This document shows, in pieces, positions 1-9,166 of a stretch of 64,000 nt of DNA. The stretch is from NCBI RefSeq assembly GCF_016865585.1, contig NZ_JAESND010000003.1, forward strand, positions 284,963 through 348,962, given 5' to 3'. The position numbers and the translations under genes are program-made. Under the pieces are notes generated by a model. The model worked only from the letters and a program-made list of their open reading frames with translations, searched no databases and had not been told where the DNA came from. How positions within the stretch are numbered: the stretch's first letter is position 1; each line of letters starts with the position of its first letter. Source of the stretch: Jeongeupia naejangsanensis. Lineage in GTDB: Bacteria > Pseudomonadota > Gammaproteobacteria > Burkholderiales > Chitinibacteraceae.

Positions 1-1126
1 TCCAGCCGATGTGCTTGCCGTCGCCGTCGATCAGTTTGGATGCATAGAGCCGGACGTCGAAACGCTCGCCGCTCTTTTTCATGAAGCGGACCGAGAAACC
101 GTTCGGGTCGAGCCGGCCGGCCAGGATCGCGTCGCTGGCGGCCTGGCAACGCTCGATTTCCTCGGGCGGCCAGTACGGGAACGGCGGTACCAGTCCGCCG
201 AGTTCTTCGGCGCTGTAGCCGGTCATGTCGCAGTAGCCGCGATTGACGTGCAGGATGCGGCCGTCGAGATCGGTGGCGCGCAGGCCGGTGACCAGCGAGT
301 TTTCCATCGCCAGCCGCAGCGCGGTTTCGCTGCGCAGCTGCGCCTCGGTGACCTCGCGCTTGCGGATGTGTCGGCGCAGCGCCCACGTCGACGCGAGCAT
401 GGCGCCGGCGAGAATGAACAGCAGCCACGGCAGCAGGTCGGCAAGCAGTGCGCGCGGCGTGTTGTAGGCGCGGGCGACCAGCGTCAGGCCGAGCGGCGGC
501 CGGTCGAGCCGGATCGTGTAGGCCTGGTCGGCAGGATCGAACTGCCGCTGGTTCTTGGCGGCGATGGTCTTGCCGTTGGGGCCGAGCAGCGAGATCTGGT
601 AGCGCTGGCCCAGCCACCACGGCACCTGATGCTGCAGCATCACGTCGAGCGCGATCGTTGCGACGATGTAGTTGCCGTGGTCCGGCGTGACCGTCGTGTA
701 GGTGACCAGCGGCTGGCCTTCGACGATCTTCAGCGAGCCCCAGCCCGTGTTGCCGTCGAAGGGCTGGGTATGGCGGGCCTGCGGCGCGGTCCAGCGGGCG
801 CGGTCACCACCGTTGTGGATGGCCAGACCGACGATCTCGGGGTTGGTCTGGATCAGCGTCAGGACCCGGGCCTGGAACGGCGGTGCGGTGTAGTCCTGGC
901 CGGGCAGCGTCGCGGCCAGCGCCAGCAGCGCCTCGCGGTTGGCCTCGGCCTGCTGCTCGATCGCCTGCTTCTGCCACAGCATGTCCTGCTCGAGCTGGGC
1001 CGTACGCAGCTGTTCGGTCTCGCCGCGGGTGACCAGCAGGAAACCGGCGAACAGCAGGGCGAACAGTGCGGCGATCAGCCCGGGCAGCGGTTGCAGCCAG
1101 CGGGCCGGGGTATGCGGAAAGCGCAC
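1..1126 (-). CDS. PAS-domain membrane sensor protein (3' end outside window)
   Basis: Probably senses a periplasmic ligand and signals inside the cell; the output domain (kinase or GGDEF) lies beyond the window edge, so the class is unknown. Translation from the GTG at 1126 gives a short basic N-terminus, TM1 (about residues 12-30), a periplasmic segment of about 190 residues, TM2 (motif LLPWLLFILAGAML) and then a cytoplasmic PAS domain with the typical GYSAEELGG and PPFPYWPPEEI signatures. The GTG lies one base after the ldhA stop, so the pair is probably cotranscribed and translationally coupled. No ATG is available upstream without entering ldhA. Confidence 0.75.
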   Translation of the reverse strand, partial: MRFPHTPARWLQPLPGLIAALFALLFAGFLLVTRGETEQLRTAQLEQDMLWQKQAIEQQAEANREALLALAATLPGQDYTAPPFQARVLTLIQTNPEIVGLAIHNGGDRARWTAPQARHTQPFDGNTGWGSLKIVEGQPLVTYTTVTPDHGNYIVATIALDVMLQHQVPWWLGQRYQISLLGPNGKTIAAKNQRQFDPADQAYTIRLDRPPLGLTLVARAYNTPRALLADLLPWLLFILAGAMLASTWALRRHIRKREVTEAQLRSETALRLAMENSLVTGLRATDLDGRILHVNRGYCDMTGYSAEELGGLVPPFPYWPPEEIERCQAASDAILAGRLDPNGFSVRFMKKSGERFDVRLYASKLIDGDGKHIGW

Positions 1127-1127
1127 G

Positions 1128-2123
1128 TCAGGCGTGGACCGCGTTGGCGAGCGGCAGGCCCTTCGCAAACGCGTCGAGGTTCTCGAACACGGTATCGGCG
1201 ATATTGGTCAGCGCTTCGTGGGTCAGATAGCCCTGATGCGAGGTGATCACGACGTTCGGGAAGGTCATCAGCCGCGCCAGCGTGTCGTCCTGCAGTGCAG
1301 TACCCGACAGGTCTTCGAAGAACACGCCTTCCTCGTACTCGTAGACGTCGAGGCCGACGCCGCCGGTCTGGCCGCTCTTGAGCGAGTCGACCAGCGCTGC
1401 GCTGTCGATCAGGCCGCCACGGCTGGTGTTGATGATGACCGCGCCGCGTTTCATCGTCGACAGCGACTCGGCGTTGATCAGGTGGCGGGTTTCCGGGAAC
1501 AGCGGCACGTGCAGCGAGATGACGTCCGCCTCGCGCAGCAGCTGGTCGAGCGGCACGAAGGTGCAGCCGAGTTCGCCGGCATGCTTGGTGTCGGGCGAGC
1601 GGTCGAACGCCAGCACGCGCATGCCGAAGCCGTTGGCGATGCGCATCGCGGCCTGACCGATCTTGCCGGCGCCGATGACGCCAAAAGTGCGGCCGTGCAG
1701 GTTGAAGCCTTCCAGCCCTTCGAGCGAGAAGTTGCCGTCGCGCACGCGGGTGTAGGCGCGGTGCGTCTTGCGCACCAGCGTCAGCAACAGCGCGAACAGG
1801 TGTTCGGCAACGGCCTCGGGCGAGTACGCGGGGACGCGGGTCACGGTGATGCCGAGCTGTTTGGCGGCGACAAGGTCGACGCCGTTGAAGCCGGCACAGC
1901 GCAAGGCGACGTGCTTGACGCCGAGCAGCGCCAGCGCGTTCAGCGTCGATGCATCGAGCGTGTCGTTGACGAAGGGGCAGACCGCGTCGAAGCCGGCGGC
2001 GAGCGGAACGGTATTGCGGTTGAGCCGGTCGCCGAAATAGACCAGTTCGTGGCCATAGCGGGCGTTGGCCGCGTTGAGCGACGCTTCGTCATACCGTTTG
2101 CTGTCGAATACCGCGATCCGCAT
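1128..2123 (-). CDS. ldhA: D-lactate dehydrogenase (fermentative, 2-hydroxyacid dehydrogenase family)
   Basis: Reduces pyruvate to D-lactate with NADH in the cytoplasm during oxygen limitation. At 331 residues it has the LdhA length. Visible are the Rossmann motif GVIGAGKIGQ (about residue 150), the family signature with NTSRGGLID, the catalytic Arg region, and the catalytic His in ITSHQGYLT near residue 295. The N-terminal MRIAVFDSKRYD is typical of E. coli-like LdhA. It is immediately followed by the PAS sensor gene. The start is an ATG and no competing upstream start was seen. Confidence 0.93.
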   Translation of the reverse strand: MRIAVFDSKRYDEASLNAANARYGHELVYFGDRLNRNTVPLAAGFDAVCPFVNDTLDASTLNALALLGVKHVALRCAGFNGVDLVAAKQLGITVTRVPAYSPEAVAEHLFALLLTLVRKTHRAYTRVRDGNFSLEGLEGFNLHGRTFGVIGAGKIGQAAMRIANGFGMRVLAFDRSPDTKHAGELGCTFVPLDQLLREADVISLHVPLFPETRHLINAESLSTMKRGAVIINTSRGGLIDSAALVDSLKSGQTGGVGLDVYEYEEGVFFEDLSGTALQDDTLARLMTFPNVVITSHQGYLTHEALTNIADTVFENLDAFAKGLPLANAVHA

Positions 2124-2176
2124 CGTCTTGATCCAGCCTTGTGCTGTGGTGCCGGCATGGCCGGCGGGTTGGGGCC

Positions 2177-2428
2177 TTACTGGCCGAACGGGTTGAAGCT
2201 GGCGGTGAGTTCGCGGCCGTTCCAGAAATGGCCGCTCAGCTTTTGCACCAGCACTTCGGCGCCGGCGCTGCTGCAGTCGATCGACACCGAGGCCACGAGC
2301 TTTTCGCCCAGACCTTCGGCAATCGTGACATCGCCGACATCGGCGGTCATGCCCAGATCGGTGAACAGGGTACGAACGTCGTCTTCGCTGGTTTCTGGCG
2401 GCAAGTTGCCGATCAGGATCGCAGTCAT
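2177..2428 (-). CDS. Small RRM-type RNA-binding protein
   Basis: An 83-residue protein made almost entirely of one RRM-like fold: MTAILIGNLPPETSEDDVRTLF matches the RNP2 strand and helix 1, and the later ELTASFNPF segment ends the domain. The RNP1 aromatic motif is weak (the region around KLVASVSIDC lacks the usual two aromatics), so RNA binding is inferred. The ATG overlaps the stop of the upstream epimerase gene by 4 bp (ATGA), so translation is coupled. The partner RNA is unknown. Confidence 0.7.
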   Translation of the reverse strand: MTAILIGNLPPETSEDDVRTLFTDLGMTADVGDVTIAEGLGEKLVASVSIDCSSAGAEVLVQKLSGHFWNGRELTASFNPFGQ

Positions 2429-3390
2429 TGCATGTCTCCTACAATCAGGGATTTTACGGGGGAGGGAGGGGAAGTCGGTGTCGCGCCGCGGTGCGGCGCA
2501 GCCGGCATCAGGGGCGCCAGATAGCGTGGTGCAACGGCTTCCAGCGCCTTGGGCGTCCAGCCTAGCACGGCCGGGAAACCGCCGGCAGCCACGTTGTCGA
2601 TTTTCATCGAGTCGAGATTGTCGTGGGTCAAGGGCGGGTCGGGCAACAGGGCCATCAGCGTCGCTTCGAGCCGGGCGAGGGCGTCGGGGAGCGGCAGTAC
2701 CGGCCGCGGGTGCTGCGACCACTGGCCGGCGAGCCGGACCAGCTCGGCCAGCGTGTAGACCGTCGGGCCGGCAAGGTCGAGCCGCCGGTGGATCAGGTCA
2801 TTGCGCCCGAGCGCGGTGGCGAAGGCGCGGCTGACGTCCTCGACCCAGACCGGCTGGAATCGGGTGGCGGCGCCTGCCAGCGGCAGTACCGGCAGCCTTT
2901 GCTGCAACCGGGCAAACAGGTTGAGGAAGTGGTCGTCGCGGCCGAACACGACCGACGGGCGGAAAATCGTCCAGTCGAGCCGGCTGGCCACGACGCAGGA
3001 CTCGGCACGACCCTTGCTGCGCTGGTACATCGACGGCGCGTCGACGTCGGCGCCGAGCGCGCTCATGTGCAGATAGCGCCTGACGCCGGCGGCCTCGCAC
3101 GCGGCGACGATCTTCTCGGTCAGCGCGACGTGAATGCGTTCGAAGCGTGTGGCGTCGCCGTGCAGGATGCCGACAAGGTTGATGACCGCATCCTGATCCC
3201 GGACGAGTTCGGCGAGCCGGGCGGGATCGTGGACGTCGGCCTCGACCAGTTCGAGCAGCGGCAGGACCAGCAATGCCGCGTGCTGCTCGGGATGACGTGT
3301 TGCCAGTGTTTGCGTATGGCCGGCGGCGGCAAGCCGCGCGGCGATACTGCTGCCGATGAAGCCGGTGCCGCCGATGATCAGGACACGCAT
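2425..3390 (-). CDS. NAD(P)-dependent epimerase/dehydratase, complex I NDUFA9-like family
   Basis: An atypical short-chain dehydrogenase of 321 residues. The dinucleotide motif GGTGFIG is at residues 7-13, followed by NLVGILHGD and SALGAD, which are typical of the NDUFA9-like SDR group found beside housekeeping genes in betaproteobacteria. The classical YxxxK pair appears as YQRSK near residue 124. The substrate is unknown. It lies 8 bp downstream of slt and overlaps the RRM gene by 4 bp, so slt, this gene and the RRM gene form an operon. Confidence 0.85.
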   Translation of the reverse strand: MRVLIIGGTGFIGSSIAARLAAAGHTQTLATRHPEQHAALLVLPLLELVEADVHDPARLAELVRDQDAVINLVGILHGDATRFERIHVALTEKIVAACEAAGVRRYLHMSALGADVDAPSMYQRSKGRAESCVVASRLDWTIFRPSVVFGRDDHFLNLFARLQQRLPVLPLAGAATRFQPVWVEDVSRAFATALGRNDLIHRRLDLAGPTVYTLAELVRLAGQWSQHPRPVLPLPDALARLEATLMALLPDPPLTHDNLDSMKIDNVAAGGFPAVLGWTPKALEAVAPRYLAPLMPAAPHRGATPTSPPSPVKSLIVGDMQ

Positions 3391-3398
3391 GATGCACC

Positions 3399-5327
3399 TC
3401 AGTTGCTGTCGCCCCCGTCGGCGCCGCCGAGGGAGTTGTCCTGAGGTGGCGTCACGAGCTTGCCGGGAATGGCGGCGAGGCGCTGGTGCAGCGTGGTGCT
3501 GGTTCCGAAGCCGGCGCCGTAGTGCTGGGCGTTGGCGAGGACCTTCTTCACGTAGTTCCGCGTCTCGTCGAAGGGAATCGTTTCAATATAGATCGCGGCG
3601 TCGAGCGCATCGTCGTTCTGCCAGTTGCGCGCCCGGCCCGGACCGGCGTTGTAGCCGGCGGTGACCAGTACCGGATGATCGTCGAGCCGGTCGAGCAGGT
3701 AGCGCAGGTAGAAGGTGCCCATGCTGACGTTGGTCGGGATGTCGGTCACCTCGGAGAGGTCGAAGCGCTTGCGGCCCATCTTGCCGGCGACCCATTTGGC
3801 CGTCGCGGGCATCAGCTGCATCAGCCCGGCGGCGCCGGCACTCGAGCGGATGTCCGGCACGAAACGGCTTTCCTGGCGGATCAGGCCGTAGACCCAGGCC
3901 GGATCGAGGCCCTGCTCCTGCGCGGCGCGGGTGACGACGTTGCGCCACGGATAGGGGTAGCGCAGCGTCGGATCGGACAGCGGCTTGAGGCGTTCGGCCG
4001 TGTCGATCGAGCGGTCGTACAGGCCGCGCTGATCGGCCAGCGTCGCGGCGGCGAGCATCTGGTTGTCGCTCATGCCCTTGAGCGCCCACGACCATTCGCG
4101 GGTGCCTTCGACGCGCCAGTTCTGCGCGTACAGCGCCAGTGCGCGCCGGATGCCCGGTACGTTTTCGATCGCCCGCACTTCGGCGGCTTCGGCGCGCCGG
4201 TGTTGCGGCTGCGCGCCGACGACCGGGCCGATTTCCTCGCGGGCAAGCAGGCTGTAGAAGTCGTCGCCGTCGCTCAGGTCCAGCAGCAGCGGCTGCGCTT
4301 CGGCGCCGCGGCCCTGCGCCTTCAGCGCTTCGGCTTTCCAGTAACGCCAGACCGACAGCTGCAGGTCGTCGGCCGGCATCGCGTCGATCCGGGCGAGCAC
4401 GGCCTTGAAGTCGCGCACGCGCAGCGCGGCACGGACCGACCAGAAGCGGCCGGCCTCGTCCAGCTCCGCGGTGCCGCCACGGGCGAACCAGGTGCTGGCG
4501 CTGTCGTTGTGGTTCTTGGCGGCGATCAGTCCGAGCTGCTGCCAGCCGTAGCGCTGGTCGGCCTCAGGCCAGTTGATCGATGTCGACTGGAACAGTTGCG
4601 CCGCGCGATCGGCATCCTTGCGGGCCAGCCGCTGCATCGCGTAGAGCTGCATTTCACGTGCCGCACGGCCTTCCGCAGCCGCATCGAAGACCTTGTCCGG
4701 CGTATTGGCGGCGCGCGCCAGCGATTTGGCCGAAAGTTCGGCCGGGAAGCCGACCCGGGCGGCAAGCTGGCGGGCGAGGTCGCTGCGGTTGGCGTTCAGC
4801 ACCATCCGGATGCGCGTCCACGCGTTGTCCTGCGTCAGTACATTGCGGGTGAACAGCGTGTCGAACACCGGATTGCACGCATCGGCAAGCGGCTTGGCGC
4901 TGAACCACAGCGGTTTGGCCTGCGCCAGTGCGGCGACGTCGTTGCGCAGCGCGGCCGACTGGGCGGCAAAGCACTTGAGCTCGACGCTCGGGCTGTCGAG
5001 CTTCGGATACTCGATGTCGTAGGAGACCCAGTCCTGCCGCTTGCCCAGCTCCTTGAGCCAGTCGGCGCGCAGCCGTTCGGCCAGCGGCGAACCTTCGTAG
5101 CGGTTCAGGAAGGCGGCGACGTCGTCTTCGGTCAGGGTGCCGAGCTGTGCCGACAGCAGGTAATAGCGCGGGTACATCTCAAGCACCTCGCCGTCGGCAT
5201 TCTTGGCGAGCTGGTTCAGTGTCGCGAGGTCGCGCGAGCGGGCCGCGTCGCGCAGCTGGCTCAGGTCGATTTGGGCCTGGGCGCACAGGCTGGCGCCGAG
5301 GGTGATCAGGGCAAGGAGCGATTTCAT
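3399..5327 (-). CDS. slt: Soluble lytic murein transglycosylase
   Basis: A periplasmic exo-lytic transglycosylase that cleaves the MurNAc-GlcNAc bond of peptidoglycan with formation of 1,6-anhydroMurNAc. It has 642 residues, the length of Slt70 with its long alpha-helical superhelix. A signal peptide (MKSLLALITLGASLCAQAQ) starts the protein. The C-terminal SLT domain holds the catalytic Glu in RQESRF, then SSAGAAGLMQLMP and GYNAGPGRARNW. First gene of the slt-epimerase-RRM operon. Confidence 0.95.
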   Translation of the reverse strand: MKSLLALITLGASLCAQAQIDLSQLRDAARSRDLATLNQLAKNADGEVLEMYPRYYLLSAQLGTLTEDDVAAFLNRYEGSPLAERLRADWLKELGKRQDWVSYDIEYPKLDSPSVELKCFAAQSAALRNDVAALAQAKPLWFSAKPLADACNPVFDTLFTRNVLTQDNAWTRIRMVLNANRSDLARQLAARVGFPAELSAKSLARAANTPDKVFDAAAEGRAAREMQLYAMQRLARKDADRAAQLFQSTSINWPEADQRYGWQQLGLIAAKNHNDSASTWFARGGTAELDEAGRFWSVRAALRVRDFKAVLARIDAMPADDLQLSVWRYWKAEALKAQGRGAEAQPLLLDLSDGDDFYSLLAREEIGPVVGAQPQHRRAEAAEVRAIENVPGIRRALALYAQNWRVEGTREWSWALKGMSDNQMLAAATLADQRGLYDRSIDTAERLKPLSDPTLRYPYPWRNVVTRAAQEQGLDPAWVYGLIRQESRFVPDIRSSAGAAGLMQLMPATAKWVAGKMGRKRFDLSEVTDIPTNVSMGTFYLRYLLDRLDDHPVLVTAGYNAGPGRARNWQNDDALDAAIYIETIPFDETRNYVKKVLANAQHYGAGFGTSTTLHQRLAAIPGKLVTPPQDNSLGGADGGDSN

Positions 5328-5605
5328 CGTGACTCAACCGGCAGAGGAGCGGAAACGGGCGGGCAAGAGGCGCGCCGGGGTGATTCCGATTCTAATCCAA
5401 GCCCGAGACGGGCTGACGTGAATTGTCATGTTGCGATCCTGGCCGGCGATGACGGCTGCAGGCAACTTCGTCAGCTTGATCTGGGTTAAACGGAATAAAA
5501 ATATCGATCAATAGGTATGAACGGTTATATGCGGCGGTGCTAGATTCGTTCCGATGCTGCGTGGCCGCGGTGGCCGCAGCGCTCGTTCTCCGGGAGTTTT
5601 TCTGC
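5328..5605. promoter_or_regulatory. Divergent control region between slt and the metY-type gene, with an ACGGTTATATG element
   Basis: A 278-bp gap with AT-rich DNA near 5485-5530 in otherwise GC-rich surroundings. GCCCGAGACGGGC at 5401-5413 can form a 5-bp hairpin. The 11-mer ACGGTTATATG at 5521-5531 lies 75 bp ahead of the sulfhydrylase ATG and recurs at 8025-8035 in the yeiH/lysR gap. Shared regulation is inference. No SAM riboswitch core was recognised. Confidence 0.4.
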
Positions 5606-6880
5606 ATGCGCTTCGATACCCTGGCCATTCATGCCGGTTATAGCCCTGATCCGACCACCAAGGCGGTGGCGGTGCCGATCTACCAGACGAGCAGCTACGC
5701 CTTCGACGATACCCAGCATGCGGCCGACCTGTTCGACCTCAAGGTGGCCGGCAACATCTACACCCGCATCATGAACCCGACCACCGACGTGCTCGAAAAG
5801 CGCGTCGCCGCGCTCGAAGGCGGCATCGGCGGGCTGGCGCTGGCGTCGGGGCAGGCGGCGATCACCTATTCGATCCTGACCATCGCCGAGGCCGGCGACA
5901 ACATCATCTCGATCTCGACGCTGTACGGCGGCACCTACAACCTGTTCGCGCATACCTTGCCGCAGTACGGCATCGAAACGCGCTTCGTCGACTACCGCGA
6001 TCCGGCCGCCGCCGGTGCACTGATCGACGCGAAAACCAAGGCGATCTACGTCGAGTCGATCGGCAATCCGCTCGGCAACGTCGTCGACTTCGCCGCTTTT
6101 GCCGAAGTCGCGCACGCGCACGGCATTCCGCTGATCGTCGACAACACCGTGCCGACGCCGTACATCACCCGGCCGTTCGAACATGGCGCCGACATCGTCG
6201 TGCATTCGCTGACCAAGTACATCGGCGGCCACGGCAACAGCATCGGCGGCATCATCGTCGACTCGGGCAAGTTCCCCTGGGCCGAGCACAAGCAGCGCTT
6301 CCGCCGGCTGAACGAGCCGGACGTCAGCTATCACGGTGTCGTCTACACCGAGGCGCTCGGCGACGCGGCCTACATCGGCCGCGCCCGCGTCGTTCCGCTG
6401 CGCAATACCGGCGCGGCGATCTCGCCGTTCAATGCTTTCCTGATCCTGCAGGGGCTGGAAACGCTGGCGCTGCGGATCGAGCGCCACAGCGACAATGCGC
6501 TCAAGGTCGCCGAATACCTGCAGAACCACCGCGCGGTCGAGTGGGTCAACTACGCCGGGCTGCCGACGCACGAATCGCATGCGCTGGTGCAGCGCTACTT
6601 CGACGGCCGGGCCTCGGGGCTGCTGACCTTCGGCGTCAAGGGTGGCCGCGACGCCGGTGCGCGCTTCCAGGATGCGCTGAAACTGGTGACCCGACTGGTC
6701 AATATCGGCGACGCCAAGTCGCTGGCGTGCCACCCGGCGTCGACGACGCACCGGCAGCTCTCGCCCGAGGAGCTGAAGAAGGCGGGGGTCTCGGAAGAAA
6801 CGGTGCGGCTGTCGATCGGTATCGAGCACATCGACGACATCATCGAGGACCTCGAACAGGCGCTCGCCGCTGCAGCATGA
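5606..6880 (+). CDS. metY: O-acetylhomoserine sulfhydrylase (O-acetylhomoserine aminocarboxypropyltransferase)
   Basis: A PLP enzyme that makes homocysteine from O-acetyl-L-homoserine and sulfide for direct-sulfhydrylation methionine synthesis. At 424 residues it has the MetY length. It shows MRFDTLAIHAGYSPDPTT, YTRIMNPT, ALEGG and the PLP-lysine motif HSLTKYIGGHGN, in which Lys is the Schiff-base residue. I chose ATG 5606 because GGGAG lies 10 bases upstream and the protein then begins exactly like its family; an in-frame start at 5537 would add an unrelated leader. Followed by a strong terminator. Confidence 0.93.
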   Translation: MRFDTLAIHAGYSPDPTTKAVAVPIYQTSSYAFDDTQHAADLFDLKVAGNIYTRIMNPTTDVLEKRVAALEGGIGGLALASGQAAITYSILTIAEAGDNIISISTLYGGTYNLFAHTLPQYGIETRFVDYRDPAAAGALIDAKTKAIYVESIGNPLGNVVDFAAFAEVAHAHGIPLIVDNTVPTPYITRPFEHGADIVVHSLTKYIGGHGNSIGGIIVDSGKFPWAEHKQRFRRLNEPDVSYHGVVYTEALGDAAYIGRARVVPLRNTGAAISPFNAFLILQGLETLALRIERHSDNALKVAEYLQNHRAVEWVNYAGLPTHESHALVQRYFDGRASGLLTFGVKGGRDAGARFQDALKLVTRLVNIGDAKSLACHPASTTHRQLSPEELKKAGVSEETVRLSIGIEHIDDIIEDLEQALAAAA

Positions 6881-6899
6881 CCGGCGTACGTTCATAAGT

Positions 6900-6925
6900 A
6901 AAAAGCGGCCCGAGGGCCGCTTTTT
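6900..6925. terminator. Bidirectional rho-independent terminator between metY and yeiH
   Basis: AAAAAGCGGCCC pairs with GGGCCGCTTTTT around a tiny loop. A and T tracts on either side let it serve both converging genes. Confidence 0.9.
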
Positions 6926-6940
6926 CGTTGCCGGATGGAC

Positions 6941-7936
6941 TTACAACTGGCCCATCACATGCTGGACCATCAGGCTGCTGCCGGCGACGCAGACCCACAC
7001 CCCCAGACCGAGCAGGATGGGGCGGACGCCGGTGCCGCGCATCTGGCCGAGGTTGGACGACAGGCCGATGGCGGTCAGTGCGACGACGATCAGGAACTGC
7101 GCGATGTGGTGGGCCCACGGCACCAGCGCGGCGGGGATCAGGCCGAAGGTGCTCAGCAGCGACGCAACGACAAACCAGAGGATGAACCACGGAAAGATGC
7201 GCTTGAGGCTGAAATCGCCGGCGCCGTGCTTGTGCTCGCGATGCGCCATGTAGGCGGCCATCGCCAGGCAGACCGGGATGATCAGCGTTGCGCGGGTCAG
7301 CTTGACGATGGTCGCGTACTCGCCGGCGAGGTGGCTGAAGCTGTAGCCGGCGGCCACCACCGACGAGGTGTCGTTGATCGCGGTGCCGGCCCACAGGCCG
7401 AAACCCTTGTCGGACAGGCCGAGCACGTGGCCGAGCAGCGGGAACAGCAGCACCGCGACGAGGTTGAACAGGAAGATCGTCGAGATCGAGAACGCGGTTT
7501 CGTGGTCGTCCGGCTTGAGGATCGGCGTCACCGCAGCGATCGCCGAGCCGCCGCAGATGGCGGTACCGACACCGATCAGGATCTTGAGCTTGTCCGGCAC
7601 GCCGAGCAGCTTGCCGAGCACGACCGCCGAAACGAAGGCGGTGGCGACGGTGACCAGCGTCACTTCGAGCGACTGCATCCCGGTTTCGGCAACCTGGGTG
7701 AAGTTGAGGCCGATGCCGAGGGCGATGATCGACCACTGCAGGATGTCCTTGGCGGCAAAGCCGATACCGGGGCGGAAGCGCTCGCCCGGGTGCCAGAGGT
7801 TGTTGACCGCGAGGCCGAGCACGATGCCGATGACCGGGCCGCCGACCAGCGGAAAGGCTTCGCCGAGCAGGGCGGCGACAGTGGCCAGCGCCAGTGCCAG
7901 CGCAAGACCGTGACGATGCGTACGTATGAAGTTCAT
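6941..7936 (-). CDS. yeiH: YeiH family putative sulfate/sulfite exporter
   Basis: A polytopic inner-membrane protein of 331 residues with about 10 hydrophobic segments, belonging to the family annotated as putative sulfate exporters (UPF0324). Family features are GIGLNFTQ, GVGTAICGGSAIAAV and GTAINDTSSVVAAGYSF. The substrate is not proven for most members. ATG 7936 is chosen because AAGGA sits 8 bases upstream. It is divergent from a LysR gene, as yeiH is from yeiE in enterobacteria, which supports control by that regulator. Confidence 0.85.
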   Translation of the reverse strand: MNFIRTHRHGLALALALATVAALLGEAFPLVGGPVIGIVLGLAVNNLWHPGERFRPGIGFAAKDILQWSIIALGIGLNFTQVAETGMQSLEVTLVTVATAFVSAVVLGKLLGVPDKLKILIGVGTAICGGSAIAAVTPILKPDDHETAFSISTIFLFNLVAVLLFPLLGHVLGLSDKGFGLWAGTAINDTSSVVAAGYSFSHLAGEYATIVKLTRATLIIPVCLAMAAYMAHREHKHGAGDFSLKRIFPWFILWFVVASLLSTFGLIPAALVPWAHHIAQFLIVVALTAIGLSSNLGQMRGTGVRPILLGLGVWVCVAGSSLMVQHVMGQL

Positions 7937-8190
7937 TGCTGCCATCCTTGGCCGAAAGCTTTCTTGCTGACGGTTGTTATTGCAGATGGAGCTAACTATG
8001 TTCTTTGTGGTTATATGTGTAAAAACGGTTATATGGCGATATTTAATCGGTAAAACCGATTGATCGAGCTTGGGCGCCGCAAAGCCAGTCTTGGCGCGGC
8101 TTGCCGCGATGGTGGCAGCGGTGGCCGGTACTGCCGCAGTAGCGATTCCGGTGTTTTTACCGGAGGTCGAGTCGAAAATTGGGGGGCGAA
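7937..8190. promoter_or_regulatory. yeiH/lysR divergent promoter region with operator-like dyads
   Basis: A 254-bp AT-rich gap. AATCGGT at 8045-8051 and ACCGATT at 8055-8061 form a perfect inverted repeat with a 3-base spacer, the T-N11-A type of LysR site. Two copies of GGTTATATG begin at 8009 and 8027 (18 bp apart); the second is within ACGGTTATATG, also present ahead of metY. The binding protein is inferred to be the adjacent LysR. Confidence 0.5.
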
Positions 8191-9117
8191 ATGATCCGGT
8201 TGACCTTGCGCGAGCTTGAAGTGTTCGTGACCACGGCACAGCTGGGCGGCATTACCGCCGCCGGTGCCGGGCTGGGTTTGTCGCAGTCGGCGGCCAGCGG
8301 TGCGCTGGCCGAACTCGAGCGCCGGCTCGGCGTCACGGTGTTCGACCGCATCGGCCGGCGGGTGCAGCTGAACGAGCACGGCCGCTGGCTGTTGCCGCAG
8401 GCCGAGGCCCTGCTGGCGCAGGCGCGCGAAATCGAGGCGCGTTTTCGCGGCGATGCACCGGCGCGGCTGCGGCTCGCGGCCAGCTCGACCATCGGCAACC
8501 GGGTGCTGCCCGAGTTGCTGGGGCTGCTGATGCTCGAAGACCCGGAAAGCCGCGCCGAGATCGCGATCGGCAACACGCAGGAGGCGATTGCCGCCGTCGC
8601 CGAGTACCGCGCCGATCTCGGCCTGATCGAAGGCATCGCCCACGATGCGCGAGTGAACGTCGAGCCGTGGCTGGCCGACGAACTGGTCGTGGTCGCGCCG
8701 CCGGCCCATCCGTGGACCGGGGCGACGGTGACGCCGCCGATGCTGGCGGATGCGCAATGGGTGCTGCGCGAGCAGGGCTCGGGCACGCGCGAGGTGCTCG
8801 AGTCGACGCTGGCGCCGCTGGTCGGCAGCCCGAAGGTCGCGCTCGAGCTGGGGACCAGCGAAGCGGTCAAGGGCGCGGTGCGCGCCGGACTCGGGCTGGC
8901 CTGCCTGTCGCGGCGTACCGTGGCGACCGAGCTGGTGCGCGGCGAGCTCGTTGCGCTGGCGACGCCGGATCTGGACCTGACGCGCTGCTTTTACCTGATC
9001 CGTGCACGCGACAAGGTGCTGACGCAGGGCGCCGGGCGCTTCCTGACACTGTGCCGTGCACAGCTGACGCGCGAACGGCAGGCGGCCGACTCGCCGGCCA
9101 TGGGCAAAAGCAAGTAG
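8191..9117 (+). CDS. LysR-type transcriptional regulator (YeiE-like)
   Basis: A cytoplasmic DNA-binding regulator of 308 residues. The N-terminal winged helix-turn-helix reads [19 protein letters not shown]...[18 protein letters not shown], followed by the substrate-binding-like effector domain ([14 protein letters not shown] onward). I prefer ATG 8191 with GGGGGG just upstream; the in-frame TTG at 8179 would overlap the ribosome site. Divergence from yeiH suggests that it controls yeiH and itself, perhaps with sulfite or another sulfur anion as effector (inference from YeiE). Confidence 0.88.
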   Translation: MIRLTLRELEVFVTTAQLGGITAAGAGLGLSQSAASGALAELERRLGVTVFDRIGRRVQLNEHGRWLLPQAEALLAQAREIEARFRGDAPARLRLAASSTIGNRVLPELLGLLMLEDPESRAEIAIGNTQEAIAAVAEYRADLGLIEGIAHDARVNVEPWLADELVVVAPPAHPWTGATVTPPMLADAQWVLREQGSGTREVLESTLAPLVGSPKVALELGTSEAVKGAVRAGLGLACLSRRTVATELVRGELVALATPDLDLTRCFYLIRARDKVLTQGAGRFLTLCRAQLTRERQAADSPAMGKSK

Positions 9118-9166
9118 AATCAGCAGGTTTCAGAACCGGAAACCGGACCATCCGGCCAAGACCGAC

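Noticed and set aside
3486..5489. 667-codon ORF antisense to slt
   Set aside because: Frame opposite a clear transglycosylase; composition is that of GC-rich antisense (Arg/Gly/Val/Asp-rich) with no motifs.
5328..5605. SAM riboswitch ahead of metY
   Set aside because: No SAM-I or SAM-II core could be laid out; only a small hairpin.
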